Shown: piece after piece, positions 36,057 to 44,385 of the stretch
How the letters are laid out: the number at the start of each line of letters is the position of its first letter
How positions within the stretch are numbered: the stretch's first letter is position 1
Origin: Burkholderia cepacia ATCC 25416
GTDB taxonomy: Bacteria; Pseudomonadota; Gammaproteobacteria; Burkholderiales; Burkholderiaceae
Reading direction: 5' to 3'
Assembly: GCF_001411495.1 (NCBI RefSeq)
Contig: NZ_CP012983.1
Span: forward strand, 372,001-436,000
DNA: 64,000 nucleotides
Notes under the pieces: generated by a model
The model's input: the letters and a program-made list of their open reading frames with translations, nothing else
Told to the model about the DNA's origin: nothing
Databases searched by the model: none
Position numbers and translations under genes: made by a program

Positions 36057-36627
36057 CGCGTCAATTTATTCCGTTCAGAAGTCAATGAATTGTATAGGTA
36101 GCGCCAATTGTAGAAGCTCGTGCTGCTCATTCCGTGCTTGTGCCACGTTCGATCGTAGATTTATCGACCTTTGTCGGAACAGGTAATCGAGGGGGACGGG
36201 TACGGACAGTCGTTCACGATCGGTGCCAACCACTGCAACCGACTTAGCGTGCTTTCTTTCCCGTGTTCTGGGATGCTCCGACAAGTAAAAAATAAGTCGA
36301 AATCGCGTGCGAAATTGTCAAAAAAGTCACGAATTGCGTTCTTTCATTTCCCGGCCTGCTTGTCAGCGATGTGGAGCACAACGATGGACGTCCGGAATTG
36401 GCCGACTGCTACCTTCCGGGGTTGCTTGCACTTGCCCTAGCACAGTTGCCCGAAACCGACCCGGAGCGGCCCTCCAGATAGGGCCATGCGGTTCCCCGGC
36501 TACAATGATTGTAGCAACCATGCTGACAGCTTCGTCCAGTATCGGTCTTGCAAAGCAGGGACCCATGTATTTCTCTGAGTTGTCGCGGCCCTGATTACGT
36601 CGAGCCTCTTGATGCGAGTATTTCTAT
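36057..36627. other. 571-base intergenic stretch with dispersed sequence copy
   Basis: Divergent region between the membrane pair and the gene at 36628. No supportable gene. It contains copy 3 of the dispersed sequence (36455-36473) and is visibly A/T-richer in the 36270-36360 part, where promoters could lie. Short open frames here lack good starts. Confidence 0.45.
36455..36473 (+). repeat. dispersed intergenic sequence, copy 3
   Basis: ACCGACCCGGAGCGGCCCT, on the same strand as copies 1 and 2. Shared core CGACCCxGAGCGG-type. Lies 155 bases before the unknown gene at 36628. Confidence 0.5.
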
Positions 36628-37434
36628 ATGTCATTTCGATCCCTTCATGACGACCTGCTCGCATACCAAGGCCAGATGGCGTTCGTCGATGTGCTGATTC
36701 CTTGGATAGAAGAGAATCCCGCCGAAATCGAACGGCTCCGATCCATTCGCTTAAGAAGCGGTAGGCCTATTCCGAATGTATCCGAAGACGAACGCTGGTT
36801 GCTTTATGCAGCTAGCCGCGTTTTCGAGCTTCTAGTGCTTTGTTTCCAGAGTGGACGAGCCGATGGAACTGAGTGGCGTGGCCCCGCCATCTCGGAGGAT
36901 GAGCTTGTGTGCTTCTCGGAACGCATCGGCTTGGATGTCGTGCGACCCGATCGATATTCGCCTTTCCATCACGAGATCGCTGCTCTACTTTGCTCTGCTG
37001 AGGCGGCTCAGTCACCTCAAATTGCCAAATATCACTGGCCATGCCTGATGCTCGGTCCGCTTCTTTTGATGCGGGCGGGCGTCACTCTATCTGCAAACGC
37101 CAGTGTCATGCGCCCAGAGGTCGCTGACGCTTCTACTCTTTATTGGGCTTTTCGCAGAAAGACACGACCGCACCACGATCTCGCCCACGGGTGGGGGCAC
37201 AACTCATCATGGCGAACTTCTTTTAGGCGCGATTACCACCTTGGCGACACCTTCCACTTTAATGTCGACGGCACGGTTGATCTTTTGGAACTTCATGCAG
37301 AATCGTGCAACGAAGAAGGACTGTCGCCGAAGGAGCGCATGGAACTCCTCGCGAACCGCTGTTTTGTTACCGTTATCAAGGATAGCGTCGATCACTTTCC
37401 CTATGATGATCGGTTTTCAATGAAAGCTATGTAG
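36628..37434 (+). CDS. hypothetical protein, 268 residues
   Basis: A soluble 268-residue protein with no signal peptide or membrane segment. The first 60 residues are charged and helical (LAYQGQMAFVDVLIPWIEENPAEIERLRSIRLRSGRP); the middle is hydrophobic (HWPCLMLGPLLLMRAGVTL). A His/Trp-rich element, RPHHDLAHGWGHNSSWRTSF, precedes HFNVDGTVDL and a Cys-containing end. The His cluster could bind metal, but I recognise no family. A/T-richer than the core genes. It stands alone between divergent and convergent unknown genes. Confidence 0.7.
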   Translation: MSFRSLHDDLLAYQGQMAFVDVLIPWIEENPAEIERLRSIRLRSGRPIPNVSEDERWLLYAASRVFELLVLCFQSGRADGTEWRGPAISEDELVCFSERIGLDVVRPDRYSPFHHEIAALLCSAEAAQSPQIAKYHWPCLMLGPLLLMRAGVTLSANASVMRPEVADASTLYWAFRRKTRPHHDLAHGWGHNSSWRTSFRRDYHLGDTFHFNVDGTVDLLELHAESCNEEGLSPKERMELLANRCFVTVIKDSVDHFPYDDRFSMKAM

Positions 37435-37550
37435 CAGAGGTCGTCGGCCCGATCCTTTCATCGAAGGAATCCTCCCAGAGAAATTCGACTGCTTACAGTC
37501 GTCACTCATATGACCGCTTCTCCGCCGGCGAGAACTTGCCAGACTCCTCC

Positions 37551-38555
37551 TTACAAAGAGGAAGCTTCGAGGCAATCACTTCGACGGATCAAGACCCTCA
37601 CCGCGCGCAAGAGGTGATGGTTTATCGTCGGAATCAGTGTTGCCGGAATCTCATAAGGGCCTGCGGTCCGAAAGTCGGCTGCATGCATGATGTGAACCAA
37701 CCCGACGTTGAACTGAACGAACGCTTCAATGGTCTGGTCGTTCCGCATGGCGGCTTTCATTGCGTCCTCGTCGAACCAACGCGACGAATATAGTGTGAAC
37801 GTCGGTGCGTCGACCGGCGGAAGCGCCCGGAAACCCGCATGGTCAAGCCAGTCGAATTGCGCCCGGTTCACCTGGACGATACTGGACATGCCACAAAGGC
37901 CTGTACCGCTGCGCTCGAGATGGTCGATCCACCAGTCGTTTTGCCATCGCTCGTAACCGAGCAACGCGCCCTCTAAGCGCACCATGTTCTCGCAGCCGTC
38001 GCCTTCCCTGTTGAGATTCTGACGAAAAAATTCCAGAGCCGGGATGCGCCACTCCTCGCCTTTGAGCGTATACAGAACTTGTCCGATTCGACGCGCCGGG
38101 CGGCCTGGACAAGCCGGTACCTCGCGGATGATTTCCTGGGAATGCAAGACGCCTTGAGCCACATACTCGTCGAAGCGAGCCTTCAGTACGACCGACGGCG
38201 GCCATTCGCTGTTGAATTCAATGAACCCGAATGGTTTGCGCCCTTGCACCATCAAAGCCAGCTCGTAGCCGGTATGGACAAGGTACGGTACGAGAATGCG
38301 AGCCGTCACATATTTTGCGAGAAGGGTTTCGCGCGAACCATGTTCAAACTCGATCGCGAAGGCGTCGCATACGTTGGCGACCTGTGTCGGCGACAGAAGA
38401 TAGCAGTCGTCGAGGTCCGCATCCTCGGATGCGTTCGGGTCGACCATTCGCCGCAGCGCATCAAGGTCGTCGGTTTCGAATCGAACCTCGAGGCACGGGT
38501 ACAGAAGATCCGGATCGATCGCCGACAGAATGAACGAGGTTCTCGGATATCTCAT
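37551..38555 (-). CDS. hypothetical protein, 334 residues
   Basis: From the ATG at 38555 (MRYPRTSFILSAIDPDLL) the product has 334 residues; an upstream in-frame start at 38612 would add 19 unlikely ones. It is soluble, acidic, and has no signal. Features are LYPCLEVRFETDDLDALRRMV, LVHTGYELALMVQGRKPFGFIEF, and a Trp-rich middle (GYERWQNDWWIDHLERSG). It converges with the 268-residue gene. No family recognised; the two unknown genes flanked by repeats look like island cargo. Confidence 0.68.
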   Translation of the reverse strand: MRYPRTSFILSAIDPDLLYPCLEVRFETDDLDALRRMVDPNASEDADLDDCYLLSPTQVANVCDAFAIEFEHGSRETLLAKYVTARILVPYLVHTGYELALMVQGRKPFGFIEFNSEWPPSVVLKARFDEYVAQGVLHSQEIIREVPACPGRPARRIGQVLYTLKGEEWRIPALEFFRQNLNREGDGCENMVRLEGALLGYERWQNDWWIDHLERSGTGLCGMSSIVQVNRAQFDWLDHAGFRALPPVDAPTFTLYSSRWFDEDAMKAAMRNDQTIEAFVQFNVGLVHIMHAADFRTAGPYEIPATLIPTINHHLLRAVRVLIRRSDCLEASSL

Positions 38556-38754
38556 GGTAATTCCCGGTGCGTCAGTTCGAAGACTTCGACATACGCCAGA
38601 TCCTTTGGGCAACGCGACACTGCCATGTCGTTGCTCGAAGCGCGTGCTGATTGTCGACGATCTGCTGGAGGATGTCGAATGGCTGGTCCTTGTTATCGTT
38701 ATGCGCCGGGTCGGGATGCTAAAGCCGGGTGATACTGATCGCTACCGCTCTCCA

Positions 38755-38951
38755 TCACCAGAAACTGGCCAAACGGCGAAGTTCGCGCGGACGCGCCCGG
38801 GCCGCTGGTAAACTCGGGCTGCCAAAGCAACTTTTCCCGGTCACATGAGCACGCAACCCGCAGCAGCACCTGCAACCGTCACCCCAATGATGCAGCAGTG
38901 CCTGCGCCTTGCCTGACAAGGATCAGCCCGCAAAGCTACGCCAATAACTAC
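38755..38951 (+). repeat. mutS 5'-end fragment, copy 1 (promoter region plus 23 codons)
   Basis: Closely similar to 39459-39660. It includes an extended -10-like element (CTGGTAAACTCGGG), then ATG at 38845 and 23 codons beginning MSTQP and containing VTPMMQQCLRLA before TGA (38914-38916). TPMMQQYLR is the conserved opening of MutS in Burkholderia, so this reads as the start of mutS, cut off after about 20 codons. A small hairpin, CCTTGCCTGACAAGG, spans the stop. Identification is from memory of the MutS N-terminus. The remaining 38556-39013 shows no gene. Confidence 0.6.
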
Positions 38952-39013
38952 GTCCACCCTTTTCGGAATCTGTCGTTAGCCCAAAAGGGCATGGCATCGA
39001 ACGTGTCACAATC

Positions 39014-39376
39014 ATGCGTCGTCGCGAAAAACCAACTGGGCAACTTGTGAAGTCACTACTCATTCTGGTTGCATTAACAGGCTTGTCGGTCGTTTCGACA
39101 GCGCAGGGACAGAACGCTGCGACTCTCATCGGGTTATCAAAGGATCTATCTAGGCATATGAATGGCCCCGACGGCGAGTACGGGTTCATTCGTGTCGAGA
39201 CGCCTCACTGCCGTCAGTTTGGACTGGGAGCCAGCGAAGATCTGCCACCTCCAAATCAATACCGTTTCGTAGATTTTATTCACGCGCAGAATGCGAACGT
39301 CGATACGCGCGGAGTGACGTTTACGATGCGGTCAATACCTTTGCCCTGGTGCAAGCCGGGCGAAGGTATGTACTAA
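39014..39376 (+). CDS. small exported hypothetical protein
   Basis: A 120-residue protein with a signal peptide at about residues 1-33 (LVKSLLILVALTGLSVVSTAQGQ). The mature part is soluble with two Cys (HCRQFG and PWCKPG), which may form a disulfide. A GTG at 39047 is a possible alternative start. No family is recognised. It lies between the two mutS-like fragments on the same strand, so the first may supply its promoter (inference). Confidence 0.6.
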   Translation: MRRREKPTGQLVKSLLILVALTGLSVVSTAQGQNAATLIGLSKDLSRHMNGPDGEYGFIRVETPHCRQFGLGASEDLPPPNQYRFVDFIHAQNANVDTRGVTFTMRSIPLPWCKPGEGMY

Positions 39377-39458
39377 TGGTCCGTCTCTGATATTTTGTGA
39401 TTGCTTGTTCGTTGTCTAGCGTCGCGAGAGTTTGGAAACGCTTGGCTGCCGCTCACGA

Positions 39459-39660
39459 TCACCCGCACCTGGTCAAACGGCGAACTTCGCGCGTGAACGC
39501 CGAAGCCACTGGTAAACTCGGGTAGCCAAAGTAACTTTTCCCGGTCACATGAGCACCCAACCCACCACAGCACCTGCACCCGTCACCCCAATGATGCAGC
39601 AGTACCAGCACCTTATCTGATAAGGCTCAAAATCAAAAGCTACGCTGTAAGTTACGCCAA
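39459..39660 (+). repeat. mutS 5'-end fragment, copy 2
   Basis: Aligns with copy 1 (38755-38951) over the upstream region, the extended -10-like element (CTGGTAAACTCGGG), the ATG at 39549 and a 23-codon ORF of the same length (MSTQPTTAPAPVTPMMQQYQ...), ending at TGA 39618-39620. The stop lies in a hairpin, CCTTATCTGATAAGG. Relative to copy 1 the fifth stem pair changes from G-C to A-T, so the pairing is kept. It ends 34 bases before the GNAT start. The rest of 39377-39694 holds nothing else. Confidence 0.6.
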
Positions 39661-39694
39661 TTCATTCAACGAGCGCCTGCTGCCTAAACCGAAC

Positions 39695-40306
39695 ATGCAC
39701 GATACAAAACTATCGGTAGCGCCCCTGCCGCATCAGTTCCTTGAATCGGCGTTGGTTTTGCTGGATGCAGCGTTCGAACAAGACCCCATCCTTGCCTGGT
39801 GCCTGTTCGCTGAAAACTGGGGATTCGACGAGCGCCGCACAAACTATCTGAGAAGCTATTTGAGATATCACCACGATGCGCTCATGCCTGCTTTGGGCGC
39901 GTGGCGTAGCGGTGACCTCGTTGCCGTGAGCTACTTTGCGCCGGCGTCCCGCGCAGAATCATCCGGCAACTTTGCCGAGCTGGGACATCAGATCGCAAGC
40001 ACCTGTGGCGAACTATCCTTGCGAAGAATCGATCTGCTTCGCGAGAGTTCTGGCTCGAACTCCTCTGTTGCAAACTCAAGCTGGATTGAGTTCATCGGTG
40101 TGTCCCCGATGCTACAAGGCGAAGGGATCGGGTCGACGCTCCTAAATGCGACCTTGGCGCATCTTCGCGAGATCGAACCATCTGGGATGATTTCCTTGGA
40201 AACCGCAGAGTCGCGCAATATTCCGTTCTACGAGCGCCATGGCTTTGCGATCAAGGAACGCATTGATCGTCCGGGACTGACGCAATATCGCCTATCAATC
40301 AGCTAG
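39695..40306 (+). CDS. GNAT-family N-acetyltransferase
   Basis: A 203-residue GNAT enzyme. The N-terminal half is helical (FLESALVLLDAAFEQDPILAWCLF); the acetyl-CoA loop is in WIEFIGVSPMLQGEGIGSTLLNATLAHLREI, and ETAESRNIPFYERHGFAI is the end of the fold. It acetylates an unknown amine; small-molecule or antibiotic acceptors are common for this type. It is followed after 31 bases by the truncated CPT-like gene. Possible drug-modification cargo, by inference. Confidence 0.88.
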   Translation: MHDTKLSVAPLPHQFLESALVLLDAAFEQDPILAWCLFAENWGFDERRTNYLRSYLRYHHDALMPALGAWRSGDLVAVSYFAPASRAESSGNFAELGHQIASTCGELSLRRIDLLRESSGSNSSVANSSWIEFIGVSPMLQGEGIGSTLLNATLAHLREIEPSGMISLETAESRNIPFYERHGFAIKERIDRPGLTQYRLSIS

Positions 40307-40337
40307 TCGCCCCTTCGGGCTTAGAACGGGCTCCGTG

Positions 40338-40508
40338 ATGCCGATCACCGAAACGCTCCCCCCTCCGGGAGCCATCGTTGTACTTAACGGGCCAAGTAGC
40401 TCGGGCAAAAGCACGTTGTCCAAGTATCTGTGCGAGAACCTGCAGGAACGCTACTTACATGTCGAGCTTGATCATGGTCATGAGCGTTCTCCTCGGGGTA
40501 AAAAATAA
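40338..40508 (+). pseudogene. truncated chloramphenicol-phosphotransferase-like gene (first 56 codons)
   Basis: The frame opens with PGAIVVLNGPSSSGKSTLSK, a Walker A typical of the CPT/phosphotransferase-like P-loop family, then YLHVELDH, and ends after 56 codons at TAA. Complete members have about 180-200 residues. The 3' part is replaced by the head of another transcription unit in opposite orientation, with junction near 40465-40490. If made, the product would have only the P-loop half. Confidence 0.7.
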
Positions 40509-40510
40509 AA

Positions 40511-40529
40511 AAGGCGCCGTAGGCGCCTT
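40511..40529 (-). terminator. attenuator-type terminator of the orphan histidine leader
   Basis: On the minus strand AAGGCGCC-TAC-GGCGCCTT runs into TTTTTTATTTTTT. It is almost identical to the attenuator before hisC (61140-61158), one loop base apart. It follows an H-rich leader ORF (40574-40654) as the hisC element does. Downstream is a ribosome site GAGGAGAACGCTC, an ATG and only 8 codons before a stop, so nothing remains to be regulated. Confidence 0.8.
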
Positions 40530-40573
40530 GGTCGTGTGTACAGGAAGGGGGAACTGCAATCCCGGATGTCCTG

Positions 40574-40654
40574 CTATGGACGTAACGAACCACGGCGCAT
40601 CGAGTGACGGCCGTGATGATGACGAAATTGGTTCGGGACGTTACGGAGTTCCAT
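40574..40654 (-). CDS. histidine-type leader peptide, orphan copy
   Basis: A 26-codon ORF with RHHHGRHSMRRGSLRP at its end. It is the same length as, and aligned residue by residue with, the leader before hisC (61196-61276), and is followed at a similar distance by the same attenuator hairpin. Three consecutive His codons fit the attenuation of histidine genes. The downstream gene is lost, so this is a displaced regulatory head. The rest of 40509-40861 holds no other gene. Confidence 0.65.
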   Translation of the reverse strand: MELRNVPNQFRHHHGRHSMRRGSLRP

Positions 40655-40861
40655 GCCGGTCATATTGGCACATTGATTTTGATTTGTGAACTGATCCGCC
40701 TGGCTGCGCGGCCGCAAAGTATGCGCGAACCCTGTCGGGATACAGCTCTGGCGCATGCGTTGAGCGTTATTCGAGTCGATCGTCATACGTGGACTTCAGC
40801 CGGGAATCGAACGCCGTCGACAATGACGAAGCCACACTCGGCACTGGCAGGAATGGACAGG

Positions 40862-42169
40862 TCACGACGGCGATTGAAGGTCGAAAAGTTCCCGGTTGGT
40901 CTGGAGATAGTGAGGCGAGCCACCATCGTCGGAATTGAGCATGAGCCTCAACGGCCGGGAAAAGGCAATGCAAAGGAGCGCAAATACGAAAAGTTCGCTG
41001 CCGTAGATGATGACTGCGTTTGGCGACAAGGTCTTCAGCGCCGCGCCCGACATCCAGATACCCAAAGGAGCAGCGGCCGTGCAAAGAAACATCAGGCTCG
41101 ATTCCATACCGGCACGATGCCCGGCTGGAATGGCCATTGCCCGTTTCGAATTGACGGTGACGTTGAACATCGTCAATCCGGTACCCAATGCGAAACCGAG
41201 CATGCACCAGACGGGGAGCGTGTGCGAGCAACCGAACGCGAAGATGGAGGCGCCGATCATTGCAATGCCGACGATCGAAGTGGCGTGATCGGAAACAATG
41301 CGTCGTGCTTGCTGGATCAGCAAGGCCGAAGCCGCCAATACGCCCGCACCCAATGACAGTTCGATGCCGGCGACGTTCAGCATCGAGCCGCCCTCCGCGA
41401 GAACCTTGGCCGGCAACAGGAAGAAAACGAACGGGACGAACAGCATGTTGGCAAGCAGCGACGCTGTCGCGATCGCCCGCTCGGCTCGAATACCAAGCAC
41501 CCGCTGCATCCCGCGGCGCAGATCCTGAAAAAACGACGGCGCTTCGCCGGAGTGCGCGTGCACCGATTGGCCCGCGCTGAATGATATGTGGAAGGCGAGC
41601 GCCGCTACGACGCCGAAACAACTGCTTGCGACACTCACCCATAACGCGGACTCGCCGCCGAATGCCCCGATCATGAAACCTGCCAGCGTCGGGCCGAACA
41701 GGATATTCAGGATGAAACCCGACGCCTTCAGGCGCAGACCTCGACGGACCTCGTCGGCATCCGGTGAAATTTCAGGTATGAGCGGCGTGCTCAGCGGCAT
41801 AAGGGCCGCCACGGCGACGCTCGAAGTCACACTCGCGATGACGATGACGACGATAAGCCAGTTCGTGTAGGTGCCGTGAAGCGCAAGTGCGACGACGACG
41901 ACCGGTATCACCGACGCAAGGGCAAGCAACGATGCGCCCAGCAAAACCGTACTTTTGCGGACTCGGTCGGCGACGATGCCGGTGAACGGAAGGATCAGCA
42001 GGGTCGTCGCCCACGTTGCGACCAGCGTCAGCGTGAGTGCCGACGGGTTCGCGATACCCTTCAGCAAAAGCCAGGTGGCATAGAACTGCAGGATGCGAGA
42101 CGAAACCGTCACGGCTGCGTCGGCGCACACATACGTCACGATCAGTTGCCACCGGGTCGAGGGCATCAT
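40862..42169 (-). CDS. MFS transporter (multi-drug/unknown substrate)
   Basis: A 435-residue MFS protein with about 12 membrane segments. It opens WQLIVTYVCADAAVTVSSRILQFYATWLLL and carries the GIVADRVRKSTVLL motif A loop. The organisation resembles enterobactin-exporter/macrolide-type MFS proteins. The start at 42169 follows the domain; an upstream in-frame start at 42247 would add 26 uncommon residues. The direction points to the orphan leader, but no functional link is suggested. Substrate unknown. Confidence 0.85.
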   Translation of the reverse strand: MMPSTRWQLIVTYVCADAAVTVSSRILQFYATWLLLKGIANPSALTLTLVATWATTLLILPFTGIVADRVRKSTVLLGASLLALASVIPVVVVALALHGTYTNWLIVVIVIASVTSSVAVAALMPLSTPLIPEISPDADEVRRGLRLKASGFILNILFGPTLAGFMIGAFGGESALWVSVASSCFGVVAALAFHISFSAGQSVHAHSGEAPSFFQDLRRGMQRVLGIRAERAIATASLLANMLFVPFVFFLLPAKVLAEGGSMLNVAGIELSLGAGVLAASALLIQQARRIVSDHATSIVGIAMIGASIFAFGCSHTLPVWCMLGFALGTGLTMFNVTVNSKRAMAIPAGHRAGMESSLMFLCTAAAPLGIWMSGAALKTLSPNAVIIYGSELFVFALLCIAFSRPLRLMLNSDDGGSPHYLQTNRELFDLQSPS

Positions 42170-42795
42170 GCTATTCGTTATTCTGGAACGTGTCGGCGAC
42201 GGATGTGAAAATGGCTGCCGCATTGAACGCCCGCGCATTCCCGGCAAAACCTTGCAATGAATACCTCGCGGATCTGCTCGGCGCCATACGCCGAGATGCC
42301 GAGATGCCGAGATGCAAGGCAGCGCCAGGCCGGAAACACAATTGATTCTCGCAGCCGCTCATGGCACTGCTTACTCCAAGCGTGACGAGGTGCCGCGTAT
42401 TCAGGTCGATGCCGGGCCGGCGATACGCGTATCCGCAAATGTCCGGACTCTTTGCAAATCGCGCGAACTGCGGGGCTATATTTTCAGGTAAACAAAGTCT
42501 GGTAAAGAAAAAATATTAGAGCGCGTCACGCAGCGGTTCGCACATCTCCGGCAGCGTAAGGATCGTGACAGGGTGCGGAGTCGGGATTCTCGCCCACGTC
42601 ATATCGATGACAGAAATCGTTGTTTGCGGGTACATCGTGCGGCACGCTAGATTGGCCGAACCGGCGTCGATGCCTGCCCGGTGCACAGTCATGCTCGACG
42701 CGGATCGACGTGGAGGCCGAAGTCGATGAGCCGCGACATGGCGTCCCCGCCAAAGCGGGATTGCCCCCGCGCAAAGCATCCCCCGCACGTTTCCG
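42170..42795. other. 626-base intergenic region upstream of the ABC importer
   Basis: No supportable gene on either strand; the long minus-strand frame here is the shadow of the ABC gene. It holds a triple tandem octamer CCGAGATG (42291-42314) and an A/T-rich part near 42480-42525, where a promoter is most likely. Confidence 0.45.
42291..42314 (+). repeat. tandem octamer CCGAGATG x3
   Basis: Three exact copies of CCGAGATG in a row followed by C. Such short tandem repeats mutate by slippage. Position: about 120 bases upstream of the MFS gene. No role is known. Confidence 0.7.
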
Positions 42796-44382
42796 GTGAC
42801 CAGGTGGCGTTGCGCACATGGCACCGCCCGCCGAGAGGCACATCTTTTCGACACCGCATTGACGACGACTTCATCCAATCTCCGAGTAGATCGACGGCAT
42901 CGCGTCGCGCGGCCGCCCGTCCTGACGGCCATCGGCGTGTCGAAGCGCTTCGGCGCGACGACCGCGCTCGCATCGCTCGACCTGTCGATCGGCGCCGGCG
43001 AAGTCGTCGCGCTGATGGGGGCCAACGGCGCGGGCAAATCGACGTTCGTCAAGATCCTGAGCGGCGTGATCCGTCACGACGGCGGCACGCTGACGCTGCG
43101 CGGCACGCCTTACCGGCCCGCGTCGCCGCACGCGGCGAAGCAGCTCGGCATCGCGACCGTGCATCAGTCGGTTGCCGACGCGGTGGTGCCGACGCTGTCG
43201 ATCGCCGACAACCTGCTGCTCGACCGGCTGTGCGATCCGGCATCGCCGTGGCGCGTGCCGCCGGCCGCCCGGCGCGATGCCGCCCGGCCGCTCGCCGAAC
43301 GCGTCGGGCTCGATGCCGACCTGGCGGCGCCGCTCGCGTCGCTTTCGCTGGCGGACCAGCAGCGTGTGACGCTCGCGCGAGCACTTGCCGGGCAGCCGGG
43401 CCTGCTGATCCTCGACGAACCGACCGCGAGCCTGTCGGCGCCGGAGGCCGAGCGCCTGTTCGCGCTGCTCGATACATTGCGTGACGAAGGGGGCGCGGTC
43501 CTGCTGGTGTCGCACCGGCTCGGCGACCTGCGCCGTATCGCCGATCGCGTCGCGATCGTGCGCGACGGACGGATCGTCGCCGATCTCGCCGCACCGGTCG
43601 ATTTCGACGCGGCGGTCGAAACGATGATCGGGCGGCCGTTGCCGAAGGCGCGTGCGCCGGGCCCGGCGCCGATCGCGCGGCCCGGCGACACCGGCCTGAG
43701 CGTGCGCGGGTTGCGCCTGACGCAGTCCAGCGCGCCGTTCGATCTCGACGTGCGGCGCGGCGAGATCGTCGCGATCGCGGGGCCCGTCGGCGGCGGCAAG
43801 TCGCGCCTCGCAAACACGATCTTCGGCGCCGTGCGTGCGGCGCAGGGCGCGATGACGCTCGACGGCAGGCCGTGGCGCCCGCGTTCACCTGCCGACGCGA
43901 TTCGCGCCGGCGTGTTCCTCGCCGGCGAGGACCGCTGGCGCACGTCGCTGTTTCCCGACAGCGTGCCGTTTGCGTCGATCGCGGGCACGATCAGCTTCCC
44001 GTTCCTGTCGCGCTGGTTCGGCGGCGGCGCGGTGCGCGCTGCGCGCGAGCGCACGGCGGCCGCCGCCGCGATCGCGCGCTTCGGAATTCGCTGCACGGGC
44101 CCCGACGACCGTCTCGTGCGGCTGTCCGGTGGCAACCAGCAGAAGGTCGTGCTCGCCCGCTGGCACGCGGAACCCGCGCGGCTGCTGTTGCTCGACGAAC
44201 CGTTCCAGGGCATCGACGCCGGTGCGCGCGCCGATATCGTCGACATGTTGCGGCGCCATGCGCACGAACGCGCGACGCTCGTGTTCGTCAGCGATCTCGA
44301 GGAAGCGGTCGAAGTCGCCGATCGAGTCGTCCGGTTCGATCGCGCGACGCTCGATCATTCATCCTCCCACCCGTCGGACTGA
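42796..44382 (+). CDS. sugar ABC importer ATPase (two-domain RbsA/MglA type)
   Basis: A cytosolic ATPase of up to 528 residues with two ABC domains. Domain 1: Walker A GANGAGKST, a degenerate LSLADQQ signature, Walker B LLILDEPTASL. Domain 2: Walker A GPVGGGKSR, canonical LSGGNQQKVVLARW, Walker B LLLLDEPFQGID. The start is uncertain: GTG 42796, or TTG 42859, which would give 507 residues and fits the family better. The permease gene begins three bases after its stop. No binding protein gene lies next to it; the one at 50273 is on the same strand 5 kb downstream. Confidence 0.88.
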   Translation: MTRWRCAHGTARREAHLFDTALTTTSSNLRVDRRHRVARPPVLTAIGVSKRFGATTALASLDLSIGAGEVVALMGANGAGKSTFVKILSGVIRHDGGTLTLRGTPYRPASPHAAKQLGIATVHQSVADAVVPTLSIADNLLLDRLCDPASPWRVPPAARRDAARPLAERVGLDADLAAPLASLSLADQQRVTLARALAGQPGLLILDEPTASLSAPEAERLFALLDTLRDEGGAVLLVSHRLGDLRRIADRVAIVRDGRIVADLAAPVDFDAAVETMIGRPLPKARAPGPAPIARPGDTGLSVRGLRLTQSSAPFDLDVRRGEIVAIAGPVGGGKSRLANTIFGAVRAAQGAMTLDGRPWRPRSPADAIRAGVFLAGEDRWRTSLFPDSVPFASIAGTISFPFLSRWFGGGAVRAARERTAAAAAIARFGIRCTGPDDRLVRLSGGNQQKVVLARWHAEPARLLLLDEPFQGIDAGARADIVDMLRRHAHERATLVFVSDLEEAVEVADRVVRFDRATLDHSSSHPSD

Positions 44383-44385
44383 TCC

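Noticed and set aside
38700..40700. Integron cassette array with attC sites
   Set aside because: The repeats were tested against the attC form (inverse core and core sites, GTTRRRY); they do not fit, and no integrase is present in the window.
42516..43052. 178-codon minus-strand ORF upstream of the ABC importer
   Set aside because: Most of it is antisense to the importer ATPase, and the rest shows no motif or ribosome site.
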